The notes below the pieces were generated by a model. The model saw only the letters and a program-made list of their open reading frames with translations, had not been told where the DNA came from and did not search any database. Positions 13,726 through 23,238 of a DNA stretch of 34,586 nt are shown here, piece after piece. Made by a program: the position numbers and the translations under genes. The stretch comes from Microbacterium esteraromaticum (GTDB taxonomy: Bacteria; Actinomycetota; Actinomycetes; Actinomycetales; Microbacteriaceae), in assembly GCF_900163815.1 (NCBI RefSeq), contig NZ_FUKO01000035.1, positions 1-34,586 of the forward strand, written 5' to 3'. Position 1 is the first letter of the stretch, and each line of letters begins with the position of its first letter.

Positions 13726-15093
13726 ATGCCGCTGTGGAAGATCCACGGAGACGGTCGCACTGTCGCGCCCGGAGCCGTCGTCCGCCCCGATGAACGCCTG
13801 AACTGGCCCGCCACCATCGCGATCGGTGTGCAGCACGTTGTCGCCATGTTCGGCGCCACGTTCCTGGTACCGATTCTCACCGGCTTCCCGGTGCCCACGA
13901 CCCTGCTGTTCAGCGGCATCGGCACGATCCTTTTCCTGCTGGTCACCCGCAACAAGCTGCCCAGCTACCTCGGCTCGTCGTTCGCGTTCATCGCGCCGGT
14001 GACCGCCGCGACAGCATCCGCCGGCATGGGCTCCGCGCTCGCCGGCATCGTCGCCGTCGGTGTGCTGCTGGCCATCATCGGCGTCGTCGTGCACACGGTC
14101 GGCGTGCGCTGGGTCGACCGCTTCCTGCCGCCCGTGCTCGCCGGCACGATCGTCGCGCTGATCGGATTCAATCTGGCCGGTGCCGCGCACAACAACTACG
14201 CGCTCTCACCCATCACCGCGACCTTCACCCTGACCGTCACGATCTTGTTCGCGGTCGTCTTCCGCGGGTTCCTCGGACGCATCTCGATCTTCCTCGGCGT
14301 CATCGCGGGCTACATCTTCGCGGCGTTCCGCGGCGAGCTCGAGATCCCCAACCCGCTGCTCGACGACAAGACGCCGCTGCAGCTCATCGACCAGGCCGAC
14401 TGGATCGGGCTGCCCACCTTCCACCTGCCCGACTTCGCCACCCCCGGCACCTGGACCGCGATGGCGATGTTCCTCCCCGTAGTGCTGGTGCTCATCGCCG
14501 AGAACGTCGGCCACGTGCGCGGTGTCGCCACCATGGCCGAAGACCCGAAGATCAACAAGCAGACCGGCAAGGCGCTCATCGCCGACGGCCTCTCCACTAC
14601 GCTTGCCGGCTTCTTCGGCGGCTCGGGAACGACCACCTATGGCGAGAACATCGGCGTGATGGCATCCACCCGCGTCTACTCCACCGCCGCGTACTGGGTC
14701 GCCGGCATCACCGCGATTCTGCTCAGCATGTCGCCCAAGTTCGGCGCCGTCATCAACTCGGTGCCCGCTGGCGTGCTCGGCGGCATCACCACCGGGCTGT
14801 ACGGACTCATCGGCGTCATCGGCATCAAGATCTGGGTCGACAACAAGGTCGACTTCTCTCGCCCGGTGAACCAGTACACCGCGGCGGTCGCGCTCATCGT
14901 CGCGGTCGGCGGGTTCCAGATCGTCGACCAGGATTCCGGCTTCGAACTCGGCGGCATCGTGCTCGCCACGGTCGCTGCAATCCTCATCTACCACCTGGGC
15001 AACCTCATCGCCCGGCTGCGCAAGACCGGTGCCGACGACCCCAAGCCGCTGGAGCCGGTCGGTCCGCTCGGCGGCGACCCCGAAGACGCGTAG
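13726..15093 (+). CDS. uraA: Uracil permease (NCS2 family, UraA-like)
   Basis: A 455-residue inner-membrane nucleobase transporter with about 14 segments. The N-terminal half has QHVVAMFGATFLVPILTGFP and LPSYLGSSFAFIAP, which match the UraA branch. The family motif region reads LIAENVGHVRGVA, with a Glu at the substrate site, followed by GENIGVMASTRVYS, typical of uracil rather than xanthine carriers. It would import uracil with protons. A short charged C-terminal tail ends the protein. It follows purC on the same strand but has its own promoter candidate and a strong ribosome site. Specificity is inferred from family, so other pyrimidines are possible. Confidence 0.9.
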   Translation: MPLWKIHGDGRTVAPGAVVRPDERLNWPATIAIGVQHVVAMFGATFLVPILTGFPVPTTLLFSGIGTILFLLVTRNKLPSYLGSSFAFIAPVTAATASAGMGSALAGIVAVGVLLAIIGVVVHTVGVRWVDRFLPPVLAGTIVALIGFNLAGAAHNNYALSPITATFTLTVTILFAVVFRGFLGRISIFLGVIAGYIFAAFRGELEIPNPLLDDKTPLQLIDQADWIGLPTFHLPDFATPGTWTAMAMFLPVVLVLIAENVGHVRGVATMAEDPKINKQTGKALIADGLSTTLAGFFGGSGTTTYGENIGVMASTRVYSTAAYWVAGITAILLSMSPKFGAVINSVPAGVLGGITTGLYGLIGVIGIKIWVDNKVDFSRPVNQYTAAVALIVAVGGFQIVDQDSGFELGGIVLATVAAILIYHLGNLIARLRKTGADDPKPLEPVGPLGGDPEDA

Positions 15094-15105
15094 ACCGCGC
15101 TTCTC

Positions 15106-15178
15106 CAGATCAGGCGATTCGCCGAGATCAGGTTGTTTCTCCACAGAGCGGCCTGTTCTCAGCGGATCGCCTGTTCTC
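15106..15178. repeat. Nested palindromic repeat, GAGNNCAGG family, copy 2
   Basis: Direct words CAGATCAGG (15106-15114) and GAGATCAGG (15124-15132) are followed by inverted words CCTGTTCTC at 15152-15160 and 15170-15178. Each pair is exactly 18 bp apart, as in the copy at 1187. It lies between convergent genes (uracil permease and oxoprolinase). Confidence 0.8.
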
Positions 15179-15196
15179 GTGCGCCCGACGCCCCGG

Positions 15197-16810
15197 TCAG
15201 GCGACTCGGAACCGCACGCGCACGCCCGGTGCGAGCTGACCGGCCAGGTCGAGGCTCGCCGTGGTGAGCGCACCGATGATCGGGTACCCGCCGGTCACCG
15301 GATGGTCGGCCAGGAACAGCACCGGCTGCCCATCCGCCGGCACCTGGATCGCGCCGACCACCGCGCCCTCGCTGGGCAGTTCGCGGGTGACGGCGCGCTC
15401 GAGGGGCACGTCGCCGAGCAGACGGATGCCGACACGATCCGCCTGCGCCGTCACACGCCACTCCTGCGTCGTGAGCGTCCGCAGTGCGGCAGGGGTGAAC
15501 CAGTCGTCGCGCGGGCCCAGAGTGACCGAGAGCTCGATGAGATCGCCGGATGCGGGCAGCGCGCGCGGCCACGGATGCACGTCGACAGCATCGATGGCGT
15601 CTGTCCCCACCCGCACGACATCGCCGGGCAGGAGTGGCCCCGGCCCGATGCTGCCCAGGGTGTCCGACGACATGCTGCCGAGCTCGGCGGGCACTCGGAT
15701 GCCGCCGCGCACCGCGATCAGATAGCGCAGCCCCTGCAGCGGCGAGCGCAGACTCAGCTCGTCGCCGTCATATGTCGCAAACGGAATACCGTGCGTGATC
15801 GGGCGGGGCTCTCCCCTGGCATCCGTCATCGTGAGCTCGCCGACGGCGCCGGTGACCGCAGCGACCCCGTCGCCATGGAAGCGCATCGACACCGCGCCGA
15901 CGCTCTCCAGCGCTGCGGCCTCGGGCGCATTGCCGACGGCACGGTTTGCATCGCGCAGCGCGGTGCGGTCGACCGTGCCGGATGCGGACACCCCGAGCGC
16001 CGCGAAACCGGGGCGCCCAAGATCCTGCACCAGCAGCTGCAGCCCGGGTTGAACGATCTCGATGGCGTTTCGGAGGCTCCCCGATTCGTCGGATGCTGCC
16101 GGAAGTTGCAGGTCATCGGCGACAGCATCCGCGTGTCCGCCGCCGTCGGGTCGCTTCGCGTCCGAATCATCAGGCGCCCCCGACGCGGCACCGGTGATGG
16201 CATCCGCCCCCACCCGCACGAAGCGCACTCGTGCACCGGGAACCAAGAGGGCAGGCGGTTCACGGTGGATATCCCACAGGTTCGCCTGCGTGACGCCGAT
16301 CAGCTGCCAGCCGCCAGGACTCTGCCGCGGATAGATGCCGGTGTAGTTCCCCGCCAGGCCCACGGCGCCCGCCGGCACGCGGGTGCGCGGCGATGAGCGT
16401 CGCGGCACGTCGAAAAGCGGATCGTCGCCGACGATGTACCCGAACCCCGGGGCGAAGCCGGTGAACGCGACTTGCCACCGCGCAGCCAGATGCCGATTCA
16501 CGACCTCCTCCGCCGTGACGTCGAGCAGCGCGGCGACCTCGTCGAGATCCTCGCCGGCGTAGTGCACCTCGATGTCGACCTCCGGCTGCGGCGCAAGGGG
16601 CGACGCGTCTCCGACCGTCGATTCCAGCTGTTCCACCAGCCGCGCCGGCGTGATCCGTGACGGGTCGAATCGCACCAGCACGGTGCGGGCACCCGGCACG
16701 CGCTCGATCACCCCGGGCAGGCCCACCCATGCGGCGTTGAGTCGCATCGCCTCGTCGAGATCGGCCGCTTCGACCAGCACTGCCCGATCCGAGGCGGTGA
16801 GCACGCGCAT
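15197..16810 (-). CDS. Fused 5-oxoprolinase subunits PxpB-PxpC
   Basis: A 537-residue fusion. Residues 1 to about 210 match PxpB (KipI, allophanate hydrolase subunit 1-like), with FTGFAPGFGYI and RVPAGAVGLAG; a linker rich in Asp, Ala and Gly follows (about 211-245); the remainder matches PxpC (KipA, subunit 2-like), beginning VQPGLQLLVQDLGRPG and including SGTVDRTALRDANRAVGN. With PxpA these make an ATP-dependent enzyme that opens 5-oxoproline to glutamate, clearing a damage product of glutamine and glutathione. In E. coli and Bacillus the two are separate genes; fused forms are known in actinobacteria. pxpA ends one base before this start, so the pair is one operon. Confidence 0.93.
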   Translation of the reverse strand: MRVLTASDRAVLVEAADLDEAMRLNAAWVGLPGVIERVPGARTVLVRFDPSRITPARLVEQLESTVGDASPLAPQPEVDIEVHYAGEDLDEVAALLDVTAEEVVNRHLAARWQVAFTGFAPGFGYIVGDDPLFDVPRRSSPRTRVPAGAVGLAGNYTGIYPRQSPGGWQLIGVTQANLWDIHREPPALLVPGARVRFVRVGADAITGAASGAPDDSDAKRPDGGGHADAVADDLQLPAASDESGSLRNAIEIVQPGLQLLVQDLGRPGFAALGVSASGTVDRTALRDANRAVGNAPEAAALESVGAVSMRFHGDGVAAVTGAVGELTMTDARGEPRPITHGIPFATYDGDELSLRSPLQGLRYLIAVRGGIRVPAELGSMSSDTLGSIGPGPLLPGDVVRVGTDAIDAVDVHPWPRALPASGDLIELSVTLGPRDDWFTPAALRTLTTQEWRVTAQADRVGIRLLGDVPLERAVTRELPSEGAVVGAIQVPADGQPVLFLADHPVTGGYPIIGALTTASLDLAGQLAPGVRVRFRVA

Positions 16811-16811
16811 G

Positions 16812-17582
16812 TCAGACGCTCCGTGCAGCGAAGGGGGCGATCGTCACGCCCGATGCTTCCAGAAGACGACGAATCTCGATCGCCATCGCGACGGCGCCGG
16901 GGCTGTCGCCGTGCACGCAGATCGATTGTGCGGCCAGGTGCACGTCCGTGCCATCCACGGCGCGAATCGTGCCGGACTCGGCGAAGCGCAGCATCCGTTC
17001 GGCCACTATGCGCGCGTCATGCAGCACGGCGCCGTCCTGACGACGCGGCACGAGCGCTCCGCCCGGCAGATAGGCGCGATCAGCGAAGGCCTCGGCGGCC
17101 ACTCGCAGACCCGCACGCGAGGCGGTCTCCAGCACAGCACCGCCAGCCAGGCCCAGCAGCACCAGCTGCGGATCGACGGCGCGGATTGCGGCGACCACGG
17201 CCTTCGCCTGCCGGTCGTCATGCGCGATCGTGTTGTACAGCGCACCGTGCGGCTTCACGTAGGCCACAGCACCGCCGACGGATCGAGCGGCGTCGATGAG
17301 CGAGCCGAGCTGCTGCTCCAGCAGCGCCTGCAGGTCGGCCGATTCCAGTTCCATCGGCGTGCGGCCGAAGCCCGCCGTGTCGGGATACGAGGGGTGCGCG
17401 CCGATCACGACACCGCGGGCAACGGCCGAGGCCAACGTCGCGCTGATCCCCTCGGGCGTGCCGGCATGAGCGCCGCACGAGACATTCGCGCTGGTGACGA
17501 TCTCGAGCATGGCCGCATCGTCGCTCACGACGTTCTCGGCGGTGTTCTCGCCGAGGTCGGAGTTCAGATCGATGGATGCCAT
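16812..17582 (-). CDS. pxpA: 5-oxoprolinase subunit PxpA (LamB/YcsF family)
   Basis: A 256-residue protein with the LamB/YcsF signature. It opens [10 protein letters not shown] (residues 4-13) and has [25 protein letters not shown] and VKPHGALYN, the metal and substrate motifs of the family. It is the cytoplasmic subunit that completes 5-oxoprolinase with PxpB and PxpC. The start at 17582 has a GGGGGG ribosome site directly upstream; an ATG ten codons earlier adds a segment foreign to the family. The fused PxpB-PxpC gene follows after one base. The LacI gene ends 40 bp upstream on the same strand, so read-through from the beta-glucosidase operon is possible. Confidence 0.95.
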   Translation of the reverse strand: MASIDLNSDLGENTAENVVSDDAAMLEIVTSANVSCGAHAGTPEGISATLASAVARGVVIGAHPSYPDTAGFGRTPMELESADLQALLEQQLGSLIDAARSVGGAVAYVKPHGALYNTIAHDDRQAKAVVAAIRAVDPQLVLLGLAGGAVLETASRAGLRVAAEAFADRAYLPGGALVPRRQDGAVLHDARIVAERMLRFAESGTIRAVDGTDVHLAAQSICVHGDSPGAVAMAIEIRRLLEASGVTIAPFAARSV

Positions 17583-17622
17583 GCCCCCCAGTCTGCCTGC
17601 AGCGGCGGGCACGCGGGTCGCC

Positions 17623-18624
17623 TCAGCCGACTGATGGAGCCGACCCGCGCACCACCAGTTCGGTCGGCAAGATCGTCAACGGAGCCGGATGCCGCCCCGC
17701 CAGCACATCGATGATCAGACCAGCCAGCAGCTCTCCCTGCTCGAACGTCGGCTGGCGCACGCTCGTCAGATCGGATGCCGCGGCCAGCGCCGAGTCGTCG
17801 AATCCGATCACGGCGATATCTTCCGGCACCCGCAGCCCGGCATCGCGCAGGACGCCCAGTGCGCCGCGCGCCATGAGGTCGCTGGCGATGAACACAGCAT
17901 CCGGCCGCTGCTCCTGCGCGAGCAGCGCGTGCATGGCAACCGCTCCGCCGCGCTCACTGAAGTCCCCGTCCGCCTCGCCAGCGGATTCGAGCCCCGCATC
18001 GGCGAGAGCCGCCAGGAACCCGTCGCGACGATCGACGCTGACGCTCATCGTCATCGTCCCGGTGATGGTGGCGATGCGACGGCGACCCAGGGCGATCAGG
18101 TGCGCGGTCGCCGATCGCGCAGCCTCCGCGTTGTCGACGTCGACCAGGCAATCGGTCTCGCGCGCGACGGTGGGGCGCCCGCCGAACACCACCGGCACCG
18201 CCTCGGCGATGCGGTCGATGAAGGTGTCGCTGGTGTGGTGCGAGACGATGATCGCGGCATCCACCCCGCCGTTTCGCACGAACTGCGTCATCTTGCCGTC
18301 GACGTCATCACTCGCGATCAGCAGATTCAGAATGTAGTCCGAGTCGGCGAGACGAGAGCTGATGCCCGCCACGACGGATGCCAGGAACGGGTCGCCGAAG
18401 AACCGCGTGGTGTCCTCGGGCACCACGAGACCGATCGCATGCGTCTGTCTGCTGGCCAGTGAACGGGCCGCGCGGTTGGGCGCGTAGTTCAGCTGCTGGA
18501 CAGCTTTCTGCACTGCAGCGAGCGCTGCCGGGCTGACGGACGTGGAGCCGTTGACCACCCGCGATACCGTCGACCGGGAGACGCCCGCGAGCGCCGCGAC
18601 CTCTTCGATCCTGGAACGGGGCAT
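17623..18624 (-). CDS. LacI-family repressor, probably CebR/CelR-like
   Basis: A 333-residue LacI repressor. The helix-turn-helix is [20 protein letters not shown] (about residues 5-24), the hinge helix is [11 protein letters not shown], and the rest is a periplasmic-binding-like sugar domain ([13 protein letters not shown] near the start). The Asn-Arg-Ala-Ala-Arg hinge resembles cellobiose repressors CebR and CelR. The beta-glucosidase gene ends 4 bp upstream of the chosen start, and that gene has a perfect CebR-type operator, so autoregulation through the operon with release by cellobiose or glucose is the likely scheme. An ATG at 18666 would add 14 residues and overlap the previous gene; both starts have weak ribosome sites. 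Confidence 0.87.
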   Translation of the reverse strand: MPRSRIEEVAALAGVSRSTVSRVVNGSTSVSPAALAAVQKAVQQLNYAPNRAARSLASRQTHAIGLVVPEDTTRFFGDPFLASVVAGISSRLADSDYILNLLIASDDVDGKMTQFVRNGGVDAAIIVSHHTSDTFIDRIAEAVPVVFGGRPTVARETDCLVDVDNAEAARSATAHLIALGRRRIATITGTMTMSVSVDRRDGFLAALADAGLESAGEADGDFSERGGAVAMHALLAQEQRPDAVFIASDLMARGALGVLRDAGLRVPEDIAVIGFDDSALAAASDLTSVRQPTFEQGELLAGLIIDVLAGRHPAPLTILPTELVVRGSAPSVG

Positions 18625-18628
18625 CGGC

Positions 18629-20050
<1,422 letters not shown>

Positions 20051-20081
20051 GGATCTAAGTCTCTCACTTTCCCTCTGCGTC

Positions 20082-20095
20082 TGGGAGCGCTCCCA
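20082..20095. promoter_or_regulatory. Perfect CebR/CelR-type operator
   Basis: TGGGAGCGCTCCCA is a perfect 14-bp palindrome and is identical to the box bound by the cellobiose repressors CebR of Streptomyces and CelR of Thermobifida. It lies 32-45 bp before the beta-glucosidase start, where a repressor would block transcription. Confidence 0.88.
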
Positions 20096-20113
20096 CTTAC
20101 GTGATTCTTCGTT

Positions 20114-20168
20114 CAGGTGGCGCAGATTGCCGCATCCGCACGGATATGGCGACCACCTGCGCCACCTG
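20114..20168. repeat. 12-bp inverted repeat with inner hairpin, between divergent genes
   Basis: CAGGTGGCGCAG (20114-20125) is perfectly inverted at 20157-20168. The centre has ATCCG-CA-CGGAT (20134-20145), nested within GCC/GGC, so almost the whole 55 bp can fold. It lies between the beta-glucosidase operator and the apt promoter, where a terminator would make little sense. A regulator site or a dispersed palindrome is more likely. Confidence 0.7.
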
Positions 20169-20187
20169 GGCGGGCATAGCGGTCGGT

Positions 20188-20193
20188 TAGCCT
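20188..20193 (+). promoter_or_regulatory. Leaderless -10 box for apt
   Basis: TAGCCT lies at -12 to -7 from the apt GTG at 20200. The start codon has no ribosome site. Confidence 0.6.
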
Positions 20194-20199
20194 TGGCAG

Positions 20200-20718
20200 G
20201 TGAACCCCGAACTGGCCCGTGCCGAAGAGCTGATCCGCTCAGTACCCGACTACCCGGAACCCGGCATCCTGTTCCGCGACATCACTCCACTGCTGGCGGA
20301 TGCTGAGGCACTCCGCGTCACCACCCAGGCACTCATCGAACCGTTCCTCGGCACCTTCGATGTGGTCGCCGGAGTCGAGGCGCGCGGCTTCATCCTCGCC
20401 GGTGCCGCCGCGATCGCTGCCGGCGTCGGCTTCGTGCCGATCCGCAAAGCGGGCAAGCTGCCGCGCCCCGCAGCATCCGTCGACTACTCGCTCGAATACG
20501 GCACCGCCACGATCGAGATGCACGACGACCTGCCCGCCGGCACCCGCATACTGCTCATCGATGATGTGCTCGCCACCGGTGGCACCCTCGCGGCCGGTCG
20601 CCACATCATCGATCGTCTCGGCTACAGCGTCGCGGGCATCAGCGTGCTGTTCGAGATCGAAGGCCTCGGCGGCCGCGAGCTGATCGGCGACCTGCACACA
20701 GTCTTCCGCTCGGCGTGA
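20200..20718 (+). CDS. apt: Adenine phosphoribosyltransferase Apt
   Basis: Salvages adenine to AMP using PRPP. The 172-residue length is standard. Motifs are VPDYPEPGILFRDITPLL (residues 15-32), the VVAGVEARGFILAGAAA segment, FVPIRKAGKLP, and the PRPP loop ILLIDDVLATGGTLAAG (about 117-133). Starts with GTG and has a leaderless TAGCCT box. In many actinobacteria apt precedes relA; here a MerR regulator gene converges on it instead. A small alarmone synthetase is encoded 10 kb away. Confidence 0.96.
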   Translation: MNPELARAEELIRSVPDYPEPGILFRDITPLLADAEALRVTTQALIEPFLGTFDVVAGVEARGFILAGAAAIAAGVGFVPIRKAGKLPRPAASVDYSLEYGTATIEMHDDLPAGTRILLIDDVLATGGTLAAGRHIIDRLGYSVAGISVLFEIEGLGGRELIGDLHTVFRSA

Positions 20719-20733
20719 GGCTGCACGCCCTCG

Positions 20734-21402
20734 TCACGCTGACGGGGGCATCGCCAGGTCGGCGGGCGCGTCACCTCGTTCGATGGCCGCGCGGACGGAT
20801 GCTGCCGCGTGGGCCAGGCTGCTCACCGCGACGAGCTGCCGCGCGCGTGCGCTGACGGCCAGCAGCATCCGCCTGGCGATCTCATCCGGCGACCCCGTCG
20901 GGCCGAGGGCCAAGATGTTGCGGCCGGCGAGCGGCTCGAGCGCATCGGCGTATGCCATCAGCTCATCGAGGTCGCAGTCGAGGCCGACGGACGCGGCCTG
21001 CCACAGCGCATGCGCCAGCCCCTGCTCGGCAGCCCCCGGGTAGCCGCGCCAATCGCGGCGCCGCATCAGCTCATAGGTGCGCTCGCGGTACTCGGCGTAT
21101 TCGGGATCGGATGCGATGTCCTCAGGTGTACCGAGTGCGAACGCCTGACACGCGTTCATCACTTCGAGCGTGGTCACCCCGGCAGAGTCGATCAGAGCGG
21201 TGAGCTTCTTGATGGCGGTGGTCGAAGCGTCGTACGAGTCGCGCAGCACGACGATCAGTCGCGCCCGTTCGACATGCCGCTGCGTGTAGGAGGCCGTGGT
21301 GCGGTTGCGCAATGTGCCGGGCGGCAGGATGCCGACCCGAATCCAGTGCTTGAGAGTAGTCGTGCGAACGCCGCTCTCGTCAGCCAGCCTGCTGAGCTTC
21401 AT
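20734..21402 (-). CDS. MerR-family transcriptional regulator
   Basis: A 222-residue protein. The N-terminus has a MerR winged helix: MKLSRLADESGVRTTTLKHWIRVGILPPG (helix 2 at about residues 13-20), then a wing with Arg and Thr, and VERARLIVVLRDSYDASTTAIKKL, which begins the dimer helix. The long C-terminal domain (about residues 90-222) is helical, has no Cys cluster for metals, and matches no effector family I recognise; it has an ACQAFALGTPEDIASDPEY segment. The start at 21402 has GGGGGG ribosome-site bases 5 bases upstream. An 8-bp inverted repeat just upstream (21435-21461) could be its operator. The neighbours (apt, purS) do not point to a target. Confidence 0.85.
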   Translation of the reverse strand: MKLSRLADESGVRTTTLKHWIRVGILPPGTLRNRTTASYTQRHVERARLIVVLRDSYDASTTAIKKLTALIDSAGVTTLEVMNACQAFALGTPEDIASDPEYAEYRERTYELMRRRDWRGYPGAAEQGLAHALWQAASVGLDCDLDELMAYADALEPLAGRNILALGPTGSPDEIARRMLLAVSARARQLVAVSSLAHAAASVRAAIERGDAPADLAMPPSA

Positions 21403-21434
21403 GTGTACCCCCCGGTGCATCCGATGCGCGCATT

Positions 21435-21461
21435 GGAGAGTGAACACGCGGCGCACTCTCC
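21435..21461. promoter_or_regulatory. Inverted repeat upstream of MerR gene, possible operator
   Basis: GGAGAGTG (21435-21442) is perfectly inverted as CACTCTCC (21454-21461) around 11 bases. It lies 33-59 bases before the merR start, and a possible minus-strand -10 box TATGGT stands just upstream of it (21475 to 21470). Autoregulation is an inference. Confidence 0.45.
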
Positions 21462-21570
21462 ACGATGCGCACCATACGCGTTGACTCTAACCTGCTGATG
21501 AAGGGACACCTTTCGCCGTGAGGGGCATTGCGGGCGAGAGAATCGACGAGTGGGGACTCTCGACACGCCT

Positions 21571-21604
21571 GGGCGGAGTCACACGGGGGGTGCCGGCTCC
21601 GCCC
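21571..21604. other. Hairpin in the merR-purS gap
   Basis: GGGCGGAG (21571-21578) pairs with CTCCGCCC (21597-21604) around an 18-base loop; a smaller pair CGAGAG/CTCTCG lies at 21535-21540 and 21557-21562. The 307-bp gap 21403-21709 has no gene I can support. Confidence 0.4.
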
Positions 21605-21668
21605 GGGTTCCCTGCACCGTCTTCGGCAGCGTCCTGTTCACCGGCTCTGGCCGTCGTCGCCCGAGCGG

Positions 21669-21674
21669 TAGACT
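21669..21674 (+). promoter_or_regulatory. Candidate -10 box for purSQ
   Basis: TAGACT would start RNA near 21681, giving a leader of about 30 bases. CCGGAG just before the purS ATG serves as ribosome site. This gene is thus leadered, unlike purM and purD. Confidence 0.5.
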
Positions 21675-21709
21675 GGCCATGATCCCGCCCACGACTTCCG
21701 GAGCCCACT

Positions 21710-21958
21710 ATGCCCACAATCGTCGTCGACGTCATGCCCAAGCCCGAACTGCTCGACCCGCAGGGAAAGGCTGTCACCGGCGCATTCGCACGTCTGGGCG
21801 TCACCTCTTTCAGCGAGGTGCGCATCGGCAAGCGCTTCGAGCTCACCGTCGATGGTGAGGTCACCGACGAGCTTCTCGCCGAGGTCCGCACGCTCGCCGC
21901 CGATGTGCTCTCCAACTCGGTCATCGAAGACGTCGTGGGCGTCGAGGTCGCCGAGTGA
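21710..21958 (+). CDS. purS: FGAM synthetase subunit PurS
   Basis: The small bridging subunit of the three-part FGAM synthetase PurSQL. The 82-residue length is normal. It has the PurS pattern [19 protein letters not shown], the [18 protein letters not shown] segment, and a final helix with [15 protein letters not shown]. PurS dimers link PurL to the glutaminase PurQ and pass ammonia. The start has a ribosome site CGGAG at suitable distance. purQ overlaps its stop by 4 bp, so the two are translationally coupled. PurL is not in this window. Confidence 0.96.
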   Translation: MPTIVVDVMPKPELLDPQGKAVTGAFARLGVTSFSEVRIGKRFELTVDGEVTDELLAEVRTLAADVLSNSVIEDVVGVEVAE

Positions 21959-22662
21959 CCGTTCGCATCGGGGTCATCACCTTCCCCGGCTCGCTCGATG
22001 ATCGCGATGCACAGCGCGCGATCCGCATCGCCGGCGCCGAGCCCGTCGCCCTGTGGCACGGCTCGCACGATCTCGACGGGGTCGACGCGCTCGTCCTCCC
22101 CGGGGGCTTCAGCTACGGCGACTACCTGCGCTCCGGTGCGATCGCCGCGCTGTCGCCGATCATGACCGAAGTGAAGGATGCCGCTGCGAAGGGGATGCCG
22201 ATTCTCGGGATCTGCAACGGCTTTCAGATGCTCGTCGAGGCGCACCTGCTGCCGGGCGGCCTGATCCGCAACCACCACCAGCACTTCGTGCGCCGCGACC
22301 AGCGCCTGATCGTCGAGAACACGACCTCGGCGTGGACCACGGCGTTCACCCCGGGTCAGGAGATCGTCATCCCGCTGAAGAACGCCGAAGGCGGATACAT
22401 CGCCTCGGACGAGACGCTGGATCGGCTCGAGGGCGAGGGCCTGGTGGCCTTCCGCTATGCCGGCGTGAACCCCAATGGCTCGCTGCGCGATATCGCAGGC
22501 GTGACGAACGATGCAGGCAACGTGGTCGGACTCATGCCGCACCCCGAGCACGCCACCGAAGCGGGCTTCGGGCCCGACACGACCGCTGCGATGCGCAGCG
22601 GAGTCGATGGGCTGGGCTTCTTCGAGAGCGCCATCGCGGCTGTCGCGCGCGTCGCCGCGTAG
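21955..22662 (+). CDS. purQ: FGAM synthetase glutaminase subunit PurQ
   Basis: A class I glutamine amidotransferase of 235 residues that supplies ammonia to PurL in step four of purine synthesis. The nucleophile is Cys88 in GICNGFQML; the His-Glu pair is in PHPEHA near residue 195. The [12 protein letters not shown] segment (50-61) and the [10 protein letters not shown] helix are typical. It starts with GTG inside the purS stop (GTGA overlap). The large subunit gene purL, which often follows purQ, is absent here; a convergent DUF1761 gene ends next to it, so purL must be elsewhere. Confidence 0.97.
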   Translation: MTVRIGVITFPGSLDDRDAQRAIRIAGAEPVALWHGSHDLDGVDALVLPGGFSYGDYLRSGAIAALSPIMTEVKDAAAKGMPILGICNGFQMLVEAHLLPGGLIRNHHQHFVRRDQRLIVENTTSAWTTAFTPGQEIVIPLKNAEGGYIASDETLDRLEGEGLVAFRYAGVNPNGSLRDIAGVTNDAGNVVGLMPHPEHATEAGFGPDTTAAMRSGVDGLGFFESAIAAVARVAA

Positions 22663-22672
22663 CATCCGCTCT

Positions 22673-22685
22673 CCGGCTCTGCCGG
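22673..22685. terminator. Hairpin between purQ and the DUF1761 gene
   Basis: CCGGC-TCT-GCCGG lies between two convergent genes. The word CCGGGATCAGC also occurs twice (from 22683 and 22699), duplicating the end of the minus-strand gene including its stop codon. Confidence 0.45.
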
Positions 22686-22704
22686 GATCAGCCCTCCGCC
22701 GGGA

Positions 22705-23130
22705 TCAGCTCAGGGCGGGCGGCCAGATGCCGATGATGACGGCCATGACGACGATGGTCACGAGTTCGTGGGCGATGTTCATCACGGTGAGGTTGGTCGG
22801 TCTGCCTTCGAAGGCGTCGTGGGTGATGAAGCGTGCCGCGGTGAAGCCGGCCCATAGCGCGATCGAGGTCACAAGCGCTGCCGAGAAGTACGAGCCCTCA
22901 TAGAAGTGCCAGGCGATGGCGGATGCTCCGGCCAGCACCCACGCGGTCACGAAGCTCACCAGCACCGTCGTGATCAGTGCCCAGGTCGGATTGCCGGGCC
23001 TGCTCATATCGACCTTCGCGAGCTTCGCCCAGCGGCGACCGAAGACCGGCCGCGCATACCAGACGGCCCCGACGATCATGCTCGAGGCGGTCGCGACCAG
23101 CACGGCCCAATAGTTGATCTCGGGAACCAT
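22705..23130 (-). CDS. DUF1761 membrane protein
   Basis: A 141-residue protein with four membrane helices (about residues 6-26, 50-70, 80-98 and 116-136). The N-terminal pattern INYWAVLVATASSMIVGAVWYARPVFGRRWAKLAK is the DUF1761 hallmark, with the WY and FG-x-x-W motifs. The third and fourth helices follow HDAFEGRPTNLTVMNIAHEL. The family is found in many bacteria, and its function is unknown. A strong GGAGGAG ribosome site precedes the ATG, so it is translated efficiently, in contrast with the leaderless neighbours. It converges on purQ. Confidence 0.9.
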   Translation of the reverse strand: MVPEINYWAVLVATASSMIVGAVWYARPVFGRRWAKLAKVDMSRPGNPTWALITTVLVSFVTAWVLAGASAIAWHFYEGSYFSAALVTSIALWAGFTAARFITHDAFEGRPTNLTVMNIAHELVTIVVMAVIIGIWPPALS

Positions 23131-23226
23131 GTCTCCTCCTCCATCGGATGCGGCTCACGCTACTGCATGCGATTGCGCGCGGATAGGGTGCGGTTCAGAC
23201 GTGGGTGCCCTCGCTCGGTCCCGCGC

Positions 23227-23232
23227 TAGGCT
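23227..23232 (+). promoter_or_regulatory. Leaderless -10 box for the hydroxyacid dehydrogenase
   Basis: TAGGCT lies at -12 to -7 from the GTG at 23239, the same box and spacing as purM and purD. Confidence 0.62.
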
Positions 23233-23238
23233 CGGGCT

